Shown here: positions 1 through 9,758 of the stretch, in pieces
Numbering within the stretch: position 1 is the first letter of the stretch
Layout: each line of letters opens with the position of its first letter
DNA from: CAVPCY01 sp963702525
GTDB taxonomy: Bacteria > Actinomycetota > Coriobacteriia > Anaerosomatales > PHET01
Length of the DNA stretch: 64,000 nt
Assembly: GCA_963702525.1 (NCBI GenBank)
Contig: CAVPCY010000014.1
Location: forward strand, 62,001 to 126,000
Direction of reading: 5' to 3'
The notes under the pieces: model-generated
What the model was told of the DNA's origin: nothing
What the model saw: only the letters and a program-made list of their open reading frames with translations
The model's database searches: none
Program-made: the position numbers and the translations under genes

Positions 1-1
1 C

Positions 2-265
2 GACGAGGTCGTGGAGGTCGAGGAGATCGATGCGGCGCCCTCCGAGTCAACTCAGATCACCGGCGATCTCGAGTCGCTGACCCTGGGCGACATCGGCGTA
101 TCCACCCGCTGGGTCAACAAGTTCGCTGAGGCCGGCGTCACCTGCGTGGCGGACCTCACCGGCAAGACCGAGGACGACCTTCTCGCGTTGCCGGGCGTCG
201 GGCAGAAGGCGATCGAAGAGGTCCGCACGGGCCTGGAGGCCAGCGGCCTGTCGATCATGGTCTAG
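2..265 (+). CDS. C-terminal end of a gene upstream of rpsL, probably rpoC, with an alpha-CTD-like helix-hairpin-helix domain (partial)
   Basis: Only the last 87 residues are present; the gene begins before the window. An acidic linker (about residues 1-20 of the visible part) leads into a helix-hairpin-helix fold ending in GLSIMV. The domain aligns with the C-terminal domain of RpoA encoded at 18.9 kb: both share a GV.T..(A/Q)LT core, E.DLL, G.K.IEEV and a terminal L...GL. In most bacteria the gene before rpsL is rpoC, so this may be the end of the beta-prime subunit carrying an extra HhH module. NusA, which also has such repeats, is the main alternative. The identity is inferred from position; the HhH domain is seen in the sequence. 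A terminator follows at once. Confidence 0.55.
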   Translation, partial: DEVVEVEEIDAAPSESTQITGDLESLTLGDIGVSTRWVNKFAEAGVTCVADLTGKTEDDLLALPGVGQKAIEEVRTGLEASGLSIMV

Positions 266-289
266 CTCGACTCACGAAGATGCATGTCA

Positions 290-325
290 GGCGCCCCGTC
301 GCACCAGCGGCGGGGCGCCTTTCTT
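290..325 (+). terminator. Rho-independent terminator after the first partial gene
   Basis: A perfect 9-bp GC-rich stem (GGCGCCCCG at 290-298 with CGGGGCGCC at 311-319) closes a 12-nt loop and is followed by TTTCTT. It separates the upstream gene from the rpsL promoter, so the ribosomal run starts as a new transcription unit. Confidence 0.85.
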
Positions 326-377
326 CGGCGTGAGAGGGCAGGGTGGCCGGGCATAGATACGCCCGGGTGCGTGGCGT

Positions 378-406
378 TTGACATCGCATTGTCCGCTTGG
401 TAGAGT
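378..406 (+). promoter_or_regulatory. Housekeeping sigma-factor promoter of the rpsL-rpsG-fusA operon
   Basis: TTGACA at 378-383 and TAGAGT at 401-406 are separated by exactly 17 bp. A start point near 413 would leave a leader of about 75 nt before rpsL. It is the only strong promoter between the terminator and rpsL. Confidence 0.8.
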
Positions 407-489
407 TCGACGCTGTGACTTCATGCTCGGGGGTCTACGCGCGCGTGCGCCCTGAGCTCGTGTGCTCGACGATAAGAAGGAGTAGTGCG

Positions 490-861
490 TTGCCGACTAT
501 CAACCAGCTGGTCCGCAAGGGCCGCAAGGCGGCTGCCGACAAGAGCAAGACGCCGGCGCTCAAGGGCAATCCGCAGAAGCGGGGCGTGTGCACCCGTGTC
601 TACACCACCACGCCCAAGAAGCCGAACTCGGCGCTTCGCAAGGTCTGCCGTGTGCGTCTCGTCAACCACATGGAAGTGACCGCCTACATCCCGGGCATCG
701 GCCACAACCTGCAGGAGCACTCGATCGTGCTCGTGCGTGGCGGTCGTGTGAAGGACCTCCCGGGTGTCCGCTACAAGGTCATTCGCTCGGCGCTCGACTG
801 TGCTGCGGTGAGCAACCGCAACCAGGCCCGCTCGCGCTACGGAGCCAAGAAGCCAAAGTAA
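490..861 (+). CDS. rpsL: 30S ribosomal protein S12
   Basis: S12 lies at the decoding centre of the 30S subunit and monitors codon-anticodon pairing. The 123-residue product has the usual length and the family signatures PKKPNSALRK (residues 42-51) and GRVKDLPGVRYK. Lys43 at the classic streptomycin position is retained, so a drug-sensitive S12 is expected. The TTG at 490 is chosen because AGAAGGAG at 475-482 sits 7 nt upstream and the product then begins (M)PTINQLVRKG like other S12 proteins; longer in-frame extensions have no ribosome binding site. First gene of the str-type cluster. Confidence 0.97.
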   Translation: MPTINQLVRKGRKAAADKSKTPALKGNPQKRGVCTRVYTTTPKKPNSALRKVCRVRLVNHMEVTAYIPGIGHNLQEHSIVLVRGGRVKDLPGVRYKVIRSALDCAAVSNRNQARSRYGAKKPK

Positions 862-970
862 GACTGAGCGCTGCGCGCTCAGCTCACTTTGGCGCGTGGC
901 ATCGAGCAGACAGCCAAGAACGCTGCTGCTCATGCCACGACCAGTCACTGAAGGATAGAGGAGACCAAGA

Positions 971-1441
971 ATGCCCAGACGTGCTGCAGCTGTCCGCCGC
1001 GAGGTCATGCCGGACGCCGTCTACAACAACCGGCTCGTCACGCAGCTCATCAACAAGGTGCTGCTCGACGGGAAGAAGTCGACCGCCGAGAGCATCGTCT
1101 ACGGCGCTTTCGACCTGATCGAGGAGCGGACCGGCACCGACCCGCTGTCGGTGTTCAAGAAGGCGATGGACAACGTCCGCCCAACGCTCGAGGTGCGCCC
1201 CAAGCGAGTGGGTGGCGCCACCTACCAGGTGCCGGTCGAGGTCAACTCCCGCCGCTCCACGACGCTTGCCATCCGCTGGCTCGTCGGGTTCTCGCGCAAG
1301 CGTCGCGAGAAGACGATGACCGAGCGCCTCGCCGGAGAGATCCTCGATGCCGCGAACGGCACGGGCTCCTCGGTCAAGAAGCGCGAGGACCTGTTCAAGA
1401 TGGCCGAGTCCAACCGCGCGTTCTCGCACTACCGCTGGTAG
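971..1441 (+). CDS. rpsG: 30S ribosomal protein S7
   Basis: S7 nucleates assembly of the 30S head and contacts the E-site tRNA. The 156-residue product begins MPRRAAAVRREVMPD and contains the conserved RPKRVGGATYQVPVEV segment and the C-terminal AFSHYRW. Length is normal for the family. It lies about 110 bp after rpsL and 45 bp before fusA in the usual order, with a GATAGAGGAG binding site just upstream. Confidence 0.97.
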   Translation: MPRRAAAVRREVMPDAVYNNRLVTQLINKVLLDGKKSTAESIVYGAFDLIEERTGTDPLSVFKKAMDNVRPTLEVRPKRVGGATYQVPVEVNSRRSTTLAIRWLVGFSRKRREKTMTERLAGEILDAANGTGSSVKKREDLFKMAESNRAFSHYRW

Positions 1442-1486
1442 TCCGAGGACTCCATTCAACGAGAGACTACAGAGGTCACAGACCCC

Positions 1487-3577
<2,091 letters not shown>

Positions 3578-3648
3578 CTTCAGGATTCCAGGCCGGACAG
3601 GCTCGGGCATCGGATGCCCGGACCACCCGGATGACGGAGGGTAGAGAG

Positions 3649-3957
3649 TTGGCGAACCAGAAGATCAGAATCCGGCTCAAGGGCTACGACTACGAGATCG
3701 TCGATCAGTCGACCAAGCTCATCGTCGATACGGCCCAGAAGACGGGCGCGAAGGTGTCGGGGCCCATCCCGCTGCCGACCGACCGCAGTGTCTACACGGT
3801 CATTCGCTCGCCGCACGTCAACAAGGACAGCCGCGAGCAGTTCGAGATGAAGACGCACAAGCGCCTCATCGACATCCTCGAGCCCACGCCCAAGACGGTC
3901 GACTCGCTCATGCGGCTCGACCTGCCGGCCGGTGTCGACATCGAGATCAAGCTCTAG
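3649..3957 (+). CDS. rpsJ: 30S ribosomal protein S10 (NusE)
   Basis: S10 is a head protein of the 30S subunit and, as NusE, couples ribosomes to NusG and antitermination complexes. The product is 102 residues with the hallmark KIRIRLKGYDYEIVDQS start, PIPLPT and HVNKDSREQFEMKTHKRLIDI. The TTG at 3649 gives the family-typical (M)ANQKIRIRL and has a GGAGGGTAGAG binding site just before it; a longer in-frame extension starting at 3631 would cover that site and is less likely. Confidence 0.96.
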   Translation: MANQKIRIRLKGYDYEIVDQSTKLIVDTAQKTGAKVSGPIPLPTDRSVYTVIRSPHVNKDSREQFEMKTHKRLIDILEPTPKTVDSLMRLDLPAGVDIEIKL

Positions 3958-3964
3958 GGTCTGG

Positions 3965-4040
3965 TATAGTCGTCGGTCTGCGCCGAGGCGCACCGACGTG
4001 AGCAACGCGGTCCGCTGGGAGCGGCGCCAACTGGGGCGCC
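3965..4040 (+). promoter_or_regulatory. Structured rpsJ-rplC intercistronic leader with a possible -10 box
   Basis: The 122-bp gap holds TATAGT (3965-3970) and two inverted repeats. The first is GTCGGT-ct-GCGCC (3972-3984) pairing with GGCGC-ACCGAC (3987-3997). The second is GGCGCC (4023-4028) pairing with GGCGCC (4035-4040) around a 6-nt loop. There is no U tract, so neither is a classical terminator. No clear -35 accompanies the TATAGT. A regulatory role, for instance ribosomal-protein feedback at the head of the L3-L4-L23-L2 block, is inference. Confidence 0.4.
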
Positions 4041-4079
4041 ACACGAAGTCCCATGACCGCCTGAGGTAAGGACGGAAGT

Positions 4080-4700
4080 ATGGTCACAACGATACTGGGC
4101 CGGAAGCTGGGGATGACCCAGGTCTGGAGCGAGGACGACAAGCTCGTTCCGGTCACCGTCATCGAGGCGGGACCGTGCGTGGTCACGCAGGTCAAGACGG
4201 AGAAGAAGGATGGCTACCGAGCCGTCCAGATCGGTTTTGGCGACATCGAAGAGCGCAAGGTCAACAAGCCGATGGCCGGTCACTTCAACAAGGCGGGCGT
4301 GGAGGCCAAGCGCTTCCTCGCCGAGATCCGCCTCGACGAGGGTGACGAGGTCAAGGCCGGTTCGAAGATCACCGTCGAGGCGTTCGCCGATGCCAAGTCG
4401 GTGCACGTCTCGGGCGCGAGCAAGGGCAAGGGTTTCGCCGGCGTGATGAAGCGTCACAACTTCAAGGGCGGCCCCGGCGGCCACGGGTCGCACTCGCATC
4501 GCGTACCGGGTTCGGTCGGCCAGTGCGCGACGCCCTCGCGGGTATTCCGCGGCAAGAAGATGCCGGGCCACATGGGTACCGACACCGTCACTGTCCGTAA
4601 CCTCGACGTCGTCAAGATCGACGCCGATCAGAATCTGCTGCTCGTGAAGGGCGCCGTTCCCGGCGGCAAGGGCGCACTGCTGACCATCCGCACGGCCTAG
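4080..4700 (+). CDS. rplC: 50S ribosomal protein L3
   Basis: L3 is an early assembly protein whose extension reaches the peptidyl-transferase centre. The 206-residue product starts MVTTILGRKLGMTQVWSED, and the central glycine-rich loop FKGGPGGHGSHSHRVPGSVG and RVFRGKKMPGHMG are intact, including the Gln (SVGQ) that PrmB methylates in many bacteria. Length is standard. A GGTAAGGA binding site precedes the ATG. Confidence 0.97.
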   Translation: MVTTILGRKLGMTQVWSEDDKLVPVTVIEAGPCVVTQVKTEKKDGYRAVQIGFGDIEERKVNKPMAGHFNKAGVEAKRFLAEIRLDEGDEVKAGSKITVEAFADAKSVHVSGASKGKGFAGVMKRHNFKGGPGGHGSHSHRVPGSVGQCATPSRVFRGKKMPGHMGTDTVTVRNLDVVKIDADQNLLLVKGAVPGGKGALLTIRTA

Positions 4701-4736
4701 CGGCCTGGCGCGCAACAACAAGGAGACACCGAAGAG

Positions 4737-5360
4737 ATGGCTACCATCGAGATCAAGGACGCGAAGGGCAAGAAGGTCGGCAAGACCGATCTTGCCGACG
4801 GCGTCTTCGGCATCGAGCCGAACACCTTTGCGGTGCATCAGGTCGTCCGCAGCCAGATGGCCGCGCGCCGCTCCGGCACCCACCAGAGCAAGACCCGCGG
4901 CCTGGTCAACGGCGGCGGCAAGAAGCCGTGGCGCCAGAAGGGCACGGGTCGCGCCCGCCAGGGAACGACGCGTGCTCCTCAGTGGCGGGGCGGCGGTGTG
5001 GTCTTCGGCCCGCACCCTCGCAGCTACGCCTTCAAGGTGCCGAACAAGGTCGTCAAGCTCGCGATGCGCTCGGCGCTCTCCGCGAAGCTCGCCGACGAGG
5101 CGCTCTATGTGGTCGACGGCTTCTCGTTCGACAAGCCCTCCACCAAGGCGGCTGCCGAGGCCCTCTCCACCCTGGGCATCACCGGTCGGGTCACCGTCGT
5201 TGTCGCCAATGACGACGTGAATGCCCTGCTGTCCTTCCGCAACCTGCCGAAGGCGCGGATCATCACCGCGTCCGAGGCCAACACGTACGACCTCGTCGAT
5301 AACACCGCGTTGCTGCTGACCCAGCCAGCGCTCTCCTGGCTCGAGGGGGTGCTGTCCTAA
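4737..5360 (+). CDS. rplD: 50S ribosomal protein L4
   Basis: L4 lines the exit tunnel with a long basic loop. The 207-residue product carries that loop in the region SGTHQSKTRGLVNGGGKKPWRQKGTGRARQG (about residues 46-76) and the following WRGGGVVFGP motif. In enteric bacteria L4 also represses its own operon; nothing here proves that for this organism, though the upstream leader is structured. AAGGAGACACC precedes the ATG. Its stop overlaps the rplW start by one base (TAATG). Confidence 0.97.
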   Translation: MATIEIKDAKGKKVGKTDLADGVFGIEPNTFAVHQVVRSQMAARRSGTHQSKTRGLVNGGGKKPWRQKGTGRARQGTTRAPQWRGGGVVFGPHPRSYAFKVPNKVVKLAMRSALSAKLADEALYVVDGFSFDKPSTKAAAEALSTLGITGRVTVVVANDDVNALLSFRNLPKARIITASEANTYDLVDNTALLLTQPALSWLEGVLS

Positions 5361-5647
5361 TGTACGACCCTCGCGACATCATCATCCGCCCGATCGTCTC
5401 CGAGAAGACCTACGCGATGATCGAGCTGAACCGCTACACGTTCGAGGTCGCCAAGACCGCGAACAAGACGCAGATCGCCCAGGCGATCTCGGAGATCTTC
5501 GATGTCACCGTGACCGACGTGAACACCATGAACGTCACGGGCAAGCCGCGCCGCTTGCGCTACTCCAAGGGCAAGACGCGCGATTGGAAGAAGGCGGTTG
5601 TGACGCTGAAGTCCGGCGACACGATCGACCTGTTCCCGACGGTTTAG
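5360..5647 (+). CDS. rplW: 50S ribosomal protein L23
   Basis: L23 surrounds the tunnel exit and is the docking site for trigger factor and SRP. The 95-residue product has the family pattern RDIIIRPIVSEKTY, YTFEVAKTANKTQIAQAI and VNTMNVTGKPRR. The start overlaps the rplD stop, which implies translational coupling. A 137-bp spacer with no gene lies before rplB. Confidence 0.96.
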   Translation: MYDPRDIIIRPIVSEKTYAMIELNRYTFEVAKTANKTQIAQAISEIFDVTVTDVNTMNVTGKPRRLRYSKGKTRDWKKAVVTLKSGDTIDLFPTV

Positions 5648-5784
5648 TCAAGAGGGCCGAGCAAGGAGGCCCCAAGGGTGGCGGGTCCGGGCTCGAAATG
5701 GAGCCACCCGGCACCGTGGTAGTCCGGCGTCGGCGCCGCAGCCAGTCCCTGGCGGCACCGGCCATCGGACTGAAAGGAGTTGAG

Positions 5785-6615
5785 ATGGGACTTAAGAAGT
5801 ACAAGCCGACTTCACCGGGACGGAGGTTCCAGTCGGTCTCCGATTTCTCGGAGATCACTAAGACCACGCCCGAGAAGTCGCTTCTCGAGCCGCTGCACAA
5901 GAAGGGCGGCCGCAACAACAACGGCCGCATCACCACGCGGCACCAGGGTGGCGGACACAAGCGCCGCTACCGCGTGATCGACTTCAAGCGCAACAAGGAC
6001 ACGGTGCCGGCCAAGGTCGCCTCGATCGAGTACGACCCGAACCGCTCGGCTCGTATCGCTCTGCTGCACTACGCCGACGGCGAGAAGCGCTACATCCTGG
6101 CCCCCAAGGGCCTGAAGGTGGGCGACGTCGTCGTCAACGGCCCCGGTGCCGACATCAAGCCCGGCAACGCATTGCCGCTGTCCGACATCCCCGTCGGTAC
6201 GGTCGTGCACGCGGTCGAGTTGCAGCCCGGCAAGGGTGCCGCGATGGCCCGCTCGGCAGGCACGTCGATCCAGCTGATGGGCAAGGAAGGCGGCTACGCC
6301 ATCCTGCGTATGCCGAGCTCGGAGATGCGCCGCGTGCTCATCACCTGCCGGGCCACCATCGGTGAGGTCGGCAACGCCGAGCACGGCAACATCTCGATAG
6401 GCAAGGCCGGTCGCAACCGCCACCTCGGCAAGCGGCCGAGCGTGCGTGGTACCGCGATGAACCCGGTCGACCACCCGCACGGCGGTGGCGAGGGCAAGAA
6501 CAAGTCCGCCGGTCGCCACCCGGTCACTCCGTGGGGTGTCCCCACCAAGGGCCACCGCACGCGCAGCAAGAAGAAGGCGTCGAACCGCCTGATCATCCGT
6601 CGGCGCAAGAAGTAG
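5785..6615 (+). CDS. rplB: 50S ribosomal protein L2
   Basis: L2 helps join the subunits and is needed for peptidyl-transferase activity. The 276-residue product begins MGLKKYKPTSPGRR and ends KKASNRLIIRRRKK; the essential NPVDHPHGGGEG motif is intact near residues 226-237. The ATG at 5785 is preferred over longer in-frame extensions because AAAGGAG lies 7-13 nt upstream and it gives the standard N terminus. Confidence 0.97.
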   Translation: MGLKKYKPTSPGRRFQSVSDFSEITKTTPEKSLLEPLHKKGGRNNNGRITTRHQGGGHKRRYRVIDFKRNKDTVPAKVASIEYDPNRSARIALLHYADGEKRYILAPKGLKVGDVVVNGPGADIKPGNALPLSDIPVGTVVHAVELQPGKGAAMARSAGTSIQLMGKEGGYAILRMPSSEMRRVLITCRATIGEVGNAEHGNISIGKAGRNRHLGKRPSVRGTAMNPVDHPHGGGEGKNKSAGRHPVTPWGVPTKGHRTRSKKKASNRLIIRRRKK

Positions 6616-6633
6616 CGAGAGGAGTCAAGCCAC

Positions 6634-6909
6634 ATGAGCCGCAGCCTCAAGAAAGGGCCGTTCGTTCAGCCTCGTCTCCTCGAGCGCATTCACGCGATGA
6701 ACGAGGCCAACGAGAAGAAGGTCATCAAGACCTGGTCGCGCTCGTCGACCATCTTCCCCGAGATGGTCGGTCACACGATCGCGGTCCACGACGGTCGCAA
6801 GCACGTTCCGGTCTACGTCACCGAGTCCATGGTCGGTCACAAGCTCGGCGAGTTCTCGCCGACGCGGACCTTCCGCGGACACGCGGCTGACAAGAAGGGC
6901 AGAAGGTAA
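6634..6909 (+). CDS. rpsS: 30S ribosomal protein S19
   Basis: S19 sits in the 30S head near the A-site finger and forms a pair with S13. The 91-residue product opens MSRSLKKGPFVQPRLL and contains TWSRSSTIFPEMVGHTIAVHDGRKHVPVYVTE and LGEFSPTRTFRGH, all diagnostic. GAGAGGAG lies 10 nt upstream of the ATG. Intact and of normal length. Confidence 0.97.
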   Translation: MSRSLKKGPFVQPRLLERIHAMNEANEKKVIKTWSRSSTIFPEMVGHTIAVHDGRKHVPVYVTESMVGHKLGEFSPTRTFRGHAADKKGRR

Positions 6910-6912
6910 GCG

Positions 6913-7254
6913 ATGGAAGCCAGAGCAGTTGCACGTTTCCAACGTGTGAGCCCGCGCAAGGCGCGCCTGGTGGTTGACCTCATCCGCGGCAAGTCCGTGG
7001 GAGAGGCCCGCACCATCCTGAAGTTCTCGCCTCGGGCGGCCGCTGAGATCGTTGAGAAGACACTCAACAGCGCAGTCGCGAATGCGGAGCGCAACCTGCA
7101 CGTGAAGGCCGACGATCTGATCGTCGGAACCACCTACGTGGACGAGGGCCCGACCCTCAAGCGCATTCAGCCCCGCGCCATGGGCCGAGCGTTCCGCATC
7201 AACAAGCGCACGAGCCATATCACCGTGATAGTCAAGTCACGAGAGGAGGCGTAG
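6913..7254 (+). CDS. rplV: 50S ribosomal protein L22
   Basis: L22 contributes a beta hairpin to the tunnel constriction. The 113-residue product has VSPRKARLVVDLIRGK and the C-terminal hairpin RIQPRAMGRAFRINKRTSHITVIV. It starts 3 nt after the rpsS stop, with the AGAAGG binding site inside rpsS, so the two are translationally linked. Confidence 0.96.
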   Translation: MEARAVARFQRVSPRKARLVVDLIRGKSVGEARTILKFSPRAAAEIVEKTLNSAVANAERNLHVKADDLIVGTTYVDEGPTLKRIQPRAMGRAFRINKRTSHITVIVKSREEA

Positions 7255-7261
7255 GAGCCGC

Positions 7262-7972
7262 ATGGGACAGAAGGTTCATCCGGTCGGCCTGCGTCTGGGC
7301 ATCACCGAGAACTGGCGAAGCCGCTGGTACGCCGGTAAGGACTACGCCAAGACGCTCGAGAACGATGTCGAGATCCGCCGCTTCCTCGACAAGAAGCTGC
7401 GGCGCGCCGCGGTTTCCCGTGTCGAGATCGACCGCAAGGGCGACCGCGTCGCCATCGAGCTTTGGACCGCGCGCCCCGGCATCGTCATCGGCAAGAAGGG
7501 CGCCGAGGTCGACGTGTTGCGCAAGGAGCTCGAGAAGATCACGGGTTGCCCGGTGTCGGTCAACATCATCGAGATCAAGCGCCCCGAACTCGACGCCACG
7601 CTCATCGCCCAGTCCGTTGGCGAGCAGCTCGTCGGTCGCGTGGCGTTTCGCCGCGCGATGCGCAAGGCGGTCGCCTCGGCGATGAAGAGCGGTGCGCTCG
7701 GCATTCGGATCCAGTGCTCGGGCCGCCTGGGTGGCGCCGAGATGGGTCGCCGCGAGTGGTATCGCGAAGGGCGAGTGCCGCTGCACACGCTGCGCGCCAA
7801 GATCGACTACGGTACCGCCGCCGCCCGCACGACCATGGGTGCCATCGGCATCAAGGTGTGGGTCTACCACGGCGAGGTACTGCCCGGCCAGAAGCCGCCG
7901 ACGCCGGCCATCGAGGGCACTCGTGCCCCGCGCCCGCGTCGTGAGGGCGGTCGGAACGAAGGGAGGCGCTAG
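7262..7972 (+). CDS. rpsC: 30S ribosomal protein S3
   Basis: S3 guards the mRNA entry tunnel and has helicase-assisting basic residues. The 236-residue product opens MGQKVHPVGLRLGITENWRSRWYA, contains the KH-domain loop GIVIGKKGAEVD (about residues 75-86) and the C-terminal domain motif RVPLHTLRAKIDYG. A short arginine-rich tail (RAPRPRREGGRNEGRR) ends the protein. The stop abuts the rplP ATG with no gap. Confidence 0.97.
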   Translation: MGQKVHPVGLRLGITENWRSRWYAGKDYAKTLENDVEIRRFLDKKLRRAAVSRVEIDRKGDRVAIELWTARPGIVIGKKGAEVDVLRKELEKITGCPVSVNIIEIKRPELDATLIAQSVGEQLVGRVAFRRAMRKAVASAMKSGALGIRIQCSGRLGGAEMGRREWYREGRVPLHTLRAKIDYGTAAARTTMGAIGIKVWVYHGEVLPGQKPPTPAIEGTRAPRPRREGGRNEGRR

Positions 7973-8401
7973 ATGCTTCTGCCTAAGCGAGTCAAGCACC
8001 GCAAGGTCCAACGCGGAAGCAACTGGAAGGGTAACGCCAAGGGCGGCACCCAGGTCCACTTCGGTGAGTACGGCCTGAAGGCGCTCGAGCCTGCGTGGAT
8101 CACCAACCGCCAGATCGAGGCCGCACGTGTCGCGATGACCCGTTACATGAAGCGTGGCGGAAAGGTCTGGATCAACATCTTCCCGGACAAGCCCGTCACG
8201 CAGAAGCCGGCCGAGACCCGGATGGGTTCGGGCAAGGGCAACCCCGAGAAGTGGGTTGCGGTGGTCAAGCCCGGACGTGTCATGTTCGAGGTCGCCGGCG
8301 TGCCCGAGGAGGTCGCGAAAGAGGCCATGCGCCTCGCGGCCCACAAGCTGCCGATCAAGACCCGGTTCGTTACCCGTGCCGATAGCGGCGGGGAGGCATA
8401 G
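7973..8401 (+). CDS. rplP: 50S ribosomal protein L16
   Basis: L16 organises the A-site region of the 50S subunit. The 142-residue product begins MLLPKRVKHRKVQRGS and contains ALEPAWITNRQIEAARVAMTRY, GKVWINIFPDKPVTQKPAETRMGSGKGNPEKWVAVVKPGR and the AAHKLPIKTRFV close, all typical. Its start follows directly on the rpsC stop and rpmC starts directly after it. Confidence 0.97.
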   Translation: MLLPKRVKHRKVQRGSNWKGNAKGGTQVHFGEYGLKALEPAWITNRQIEAARVAMTRYMKRGGKVWINIFPDKPVTQKPAETRMGSGKGNPEKWVAVVKPGRVMFEVAGVPEEVAKEAMRLAAHKLPIKTRFVTRADSGGEA

Positions 8402-8617
8402 ATGAAGACGACCCAGATTCGCGAGTTCAACGACGTCGAACTTGTCGACAAGCTCAAGGATGCGCGTGCCGAGCTGTTCAACCTGCGCTTCCAGCTCGCC
8501 ACCGGACAGCTCGATAACACCGGCCGCATCGCGGTCGTCAAGAAGGACATCGCCCGGCTGCACACCGAGATGCGGTCGCGTGAACTGGCCGCCCAGCGTG
8601 ACGCGGCCGCGTCCTAG
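8402..8617 (+). CDS. rpmC: 50S ribosomal protein L29
   Basis: L29 is a small two-helix protein next to L23 at the tunnel exit. The 71-residue product shows the expected helical hairpin, with ELVDKLKDARAELFNLRFQLATGQL (residues 12-36) followed by RIAVVKKDIARLHTEMRSREL. It is immediately downstream of rplP and 14 bp before rpsQ. Confidence 0.95.
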   Translation: MKTTQIREFNDVELVDKLKDARAELFNLRFQLATGQLDNTGRIAVVKKDIARLHTEMRSRELAAQRDAAAS

Positions 8618-8631
8618 GTTGAGGAGAAGGA

Positions 8632-8892
8632 ATGACTACGGAGCGTAACCGCCGCAAGGTCCGCCAGGGTGTCGTCGTCTCGACGGCTGGCGAGAAGACC
8701 TGCGTGGTCAAGATCGAAGAGCGCAAGAAGCATCCGCTCTACGGCAAGATGATCACGCAGTCCAAGAAGATTCACGCGCACGACGAAGAGAACGCGTGCG
8801 GCGTGGGTGACACGGTCGTCGTCATGGAGACGCGCCCGCTGTCGAAGATGAAGCGCTGGCGTCTCGTCGAGATCGTCGAGAAGGCCAAGTAA
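8632..8892 (+). CDS. rpsQ: 30S ribosomal protein S17
   Basis: S17 is a primary 16S rRNA-binding protein of the OB-fold type. The 86-residue product contains RQGVVVSTAGEKTCVVKIEERKKHPLYGK and ARGVGDTVVVMETRPLS-like strands ending in KMKRWRLVEIVEKAK. GAGGAGAAGG precedes the ATG. Confidence 0.95.
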   Translation: MTTERNRRKVRQGVVVSTAGEKTCVVKIEERKKHPLYGKMITQSKKIHAHDEENACGVGDTVVVMETRPLSKMKRWRLVEIVEKAK

Positions 8893-8970
8893 GCACCTCG
8901 GCCGAAGATGTGCGCCGCCTTCTGCTCGGGGCGCACCGCTCACGGACCGTACGTAGTGGAGGACTAGTAG

Positions 8971-9339
8971 ATGATCCAGGCAGAGACCAGGCTCAAGGTC
9001 GCCGACAACTCCGGCGCACGCAAGATCGCGTGCATCAAGGTGCTCGGCGGATCGAAGCGCCGATACGCCCACGTGGGTGACGTGATCGTGTGCTCCGTGA
9101 AGGAGGCGATCCCCAACGGCGCCATCAAGAAGGGCGAAGTCCTCAGGGCGGTCGTCGTCCGCACCAAGAAGGAGGTCCGTCGCGCTGACGGCAGCTACAT
9201 CAAGTTCGACGATAACGCCGCCGTCATCATCGACCCGCAGGGCAACCCGCGCGGTACGCGTATCTTCGGCCCGGTCGCTCGTGAGCTTCGCGACCAGCGC
9301 TACATGAAGATCGTCTCGCTCGCGCCGGAAGTGCTGTAG
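8971..9339 (+). CDS. rplN: 50S ribosomal protein L14
   Basis: L14 sits at the subunit interface and contacts L19 and 16S rRNA. The 122-residue product starts MIQAETRLKVADNSGARKIACIKVLGG and ends GPVARELRDQRYMKIVSLAPEVL, a standard L14. GTGGAGGACTAGTAG precedes the ATG. Confidence 0.97.
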   Translation: MIQAETRLKVADNSGARKIACIKVLGGSKRRYAHVGDVIVCSVKEAIPNGAIKKGEVLRAVVVRTKKEVRRADGSYIKFDDNAAVIIDPQGNPRGTRIFGPVARELRDQRYMKIVSLAPEVL

Positions 9340-9348
9340 GAGGCAGAC

Positions 9349-9669
9349 ATGACGAAACTGAGCATTCGTGCGGGAGACAAGGTCAGGGTCATCGCCGGCA
9401 AGGACAAGGGCAAGGAAGCCAAGGTCCTCGCAGCGGTTCCCTACAAGCAGCGCGTCATCGTGGAGCGCATCAACATGGTCAAGAAGGCCACCCGCCCCAC
9501 GCAGCGCAACCAGCAAGGCGGCATCCTCGAGATCGAGGCCCCGATCCACGTGAGCAACGTGATGCTCGTGTGCCCCAGCTGCTCGCAGCCCACCCGCGTG
9601 GGTCGCAAGCGCGTCGAGGGTACCCGGGTGCGGACCTGCAAGAAGTGCGGAAACGACATCGACAAGTAG
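9349..9669 (+). CDS. rplX: 50S ribosomal protein L24 with a zinc-ribbon tail
   Basis: L24 initiates 50S assembly. The KOW motif is near the start (AGDKVRVIAGKDKGKEAKVL, about residues 8-27). The C-terminal third has two CxxC pairs, CPSC (about residue 74) and CKKC (about residue 98), which would bind one zinc ion; many L24 proteins lack these. The product is 106 residues. AGGAGG precedes the ATG. Confidence 0.96.
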   Translation: MTKLSIRAGDKVRVIAGKDKGKEAKVLAAVPYKQRVIVERINMVKKATRPTQRNQQGGILEIEAPIHVSNVMLVCPSCSQPTRVGRKRVEGTRVRTCKKCGNDIDK

Positions 9670-9684
9670 TCGATTCAACGACGG

Positions 9685-9728
9685 CTCCCCGCGCGAAGCG
9701 GGGAGGTGCAGGGTCAGCAATCCTGCAC
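9685..9728 (+). promoter_or_regulatory. Two tandem hairpins in the rplX-rplE spacer
   Basis: CTCCCCGC (9685-9692) pairs perfectly with GCGGGGAG (9698-9705) around GCGAA. GTGCAGG (9706-9712) then pairs perfectly with CCTGCAC (9722-9728) around a 9-nt loop. No U tract follows, so these are not obvious terminators. In Escherichia coli ribosomal protein S8 represses the spc operon by binding mRNA at this same L24-L5 junction; a similar role here is inference from position. Confidence 0.5.
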
Positions 9729-9758
9729 TGAGAACCCCAGATGGAGGAACAAGGCACC

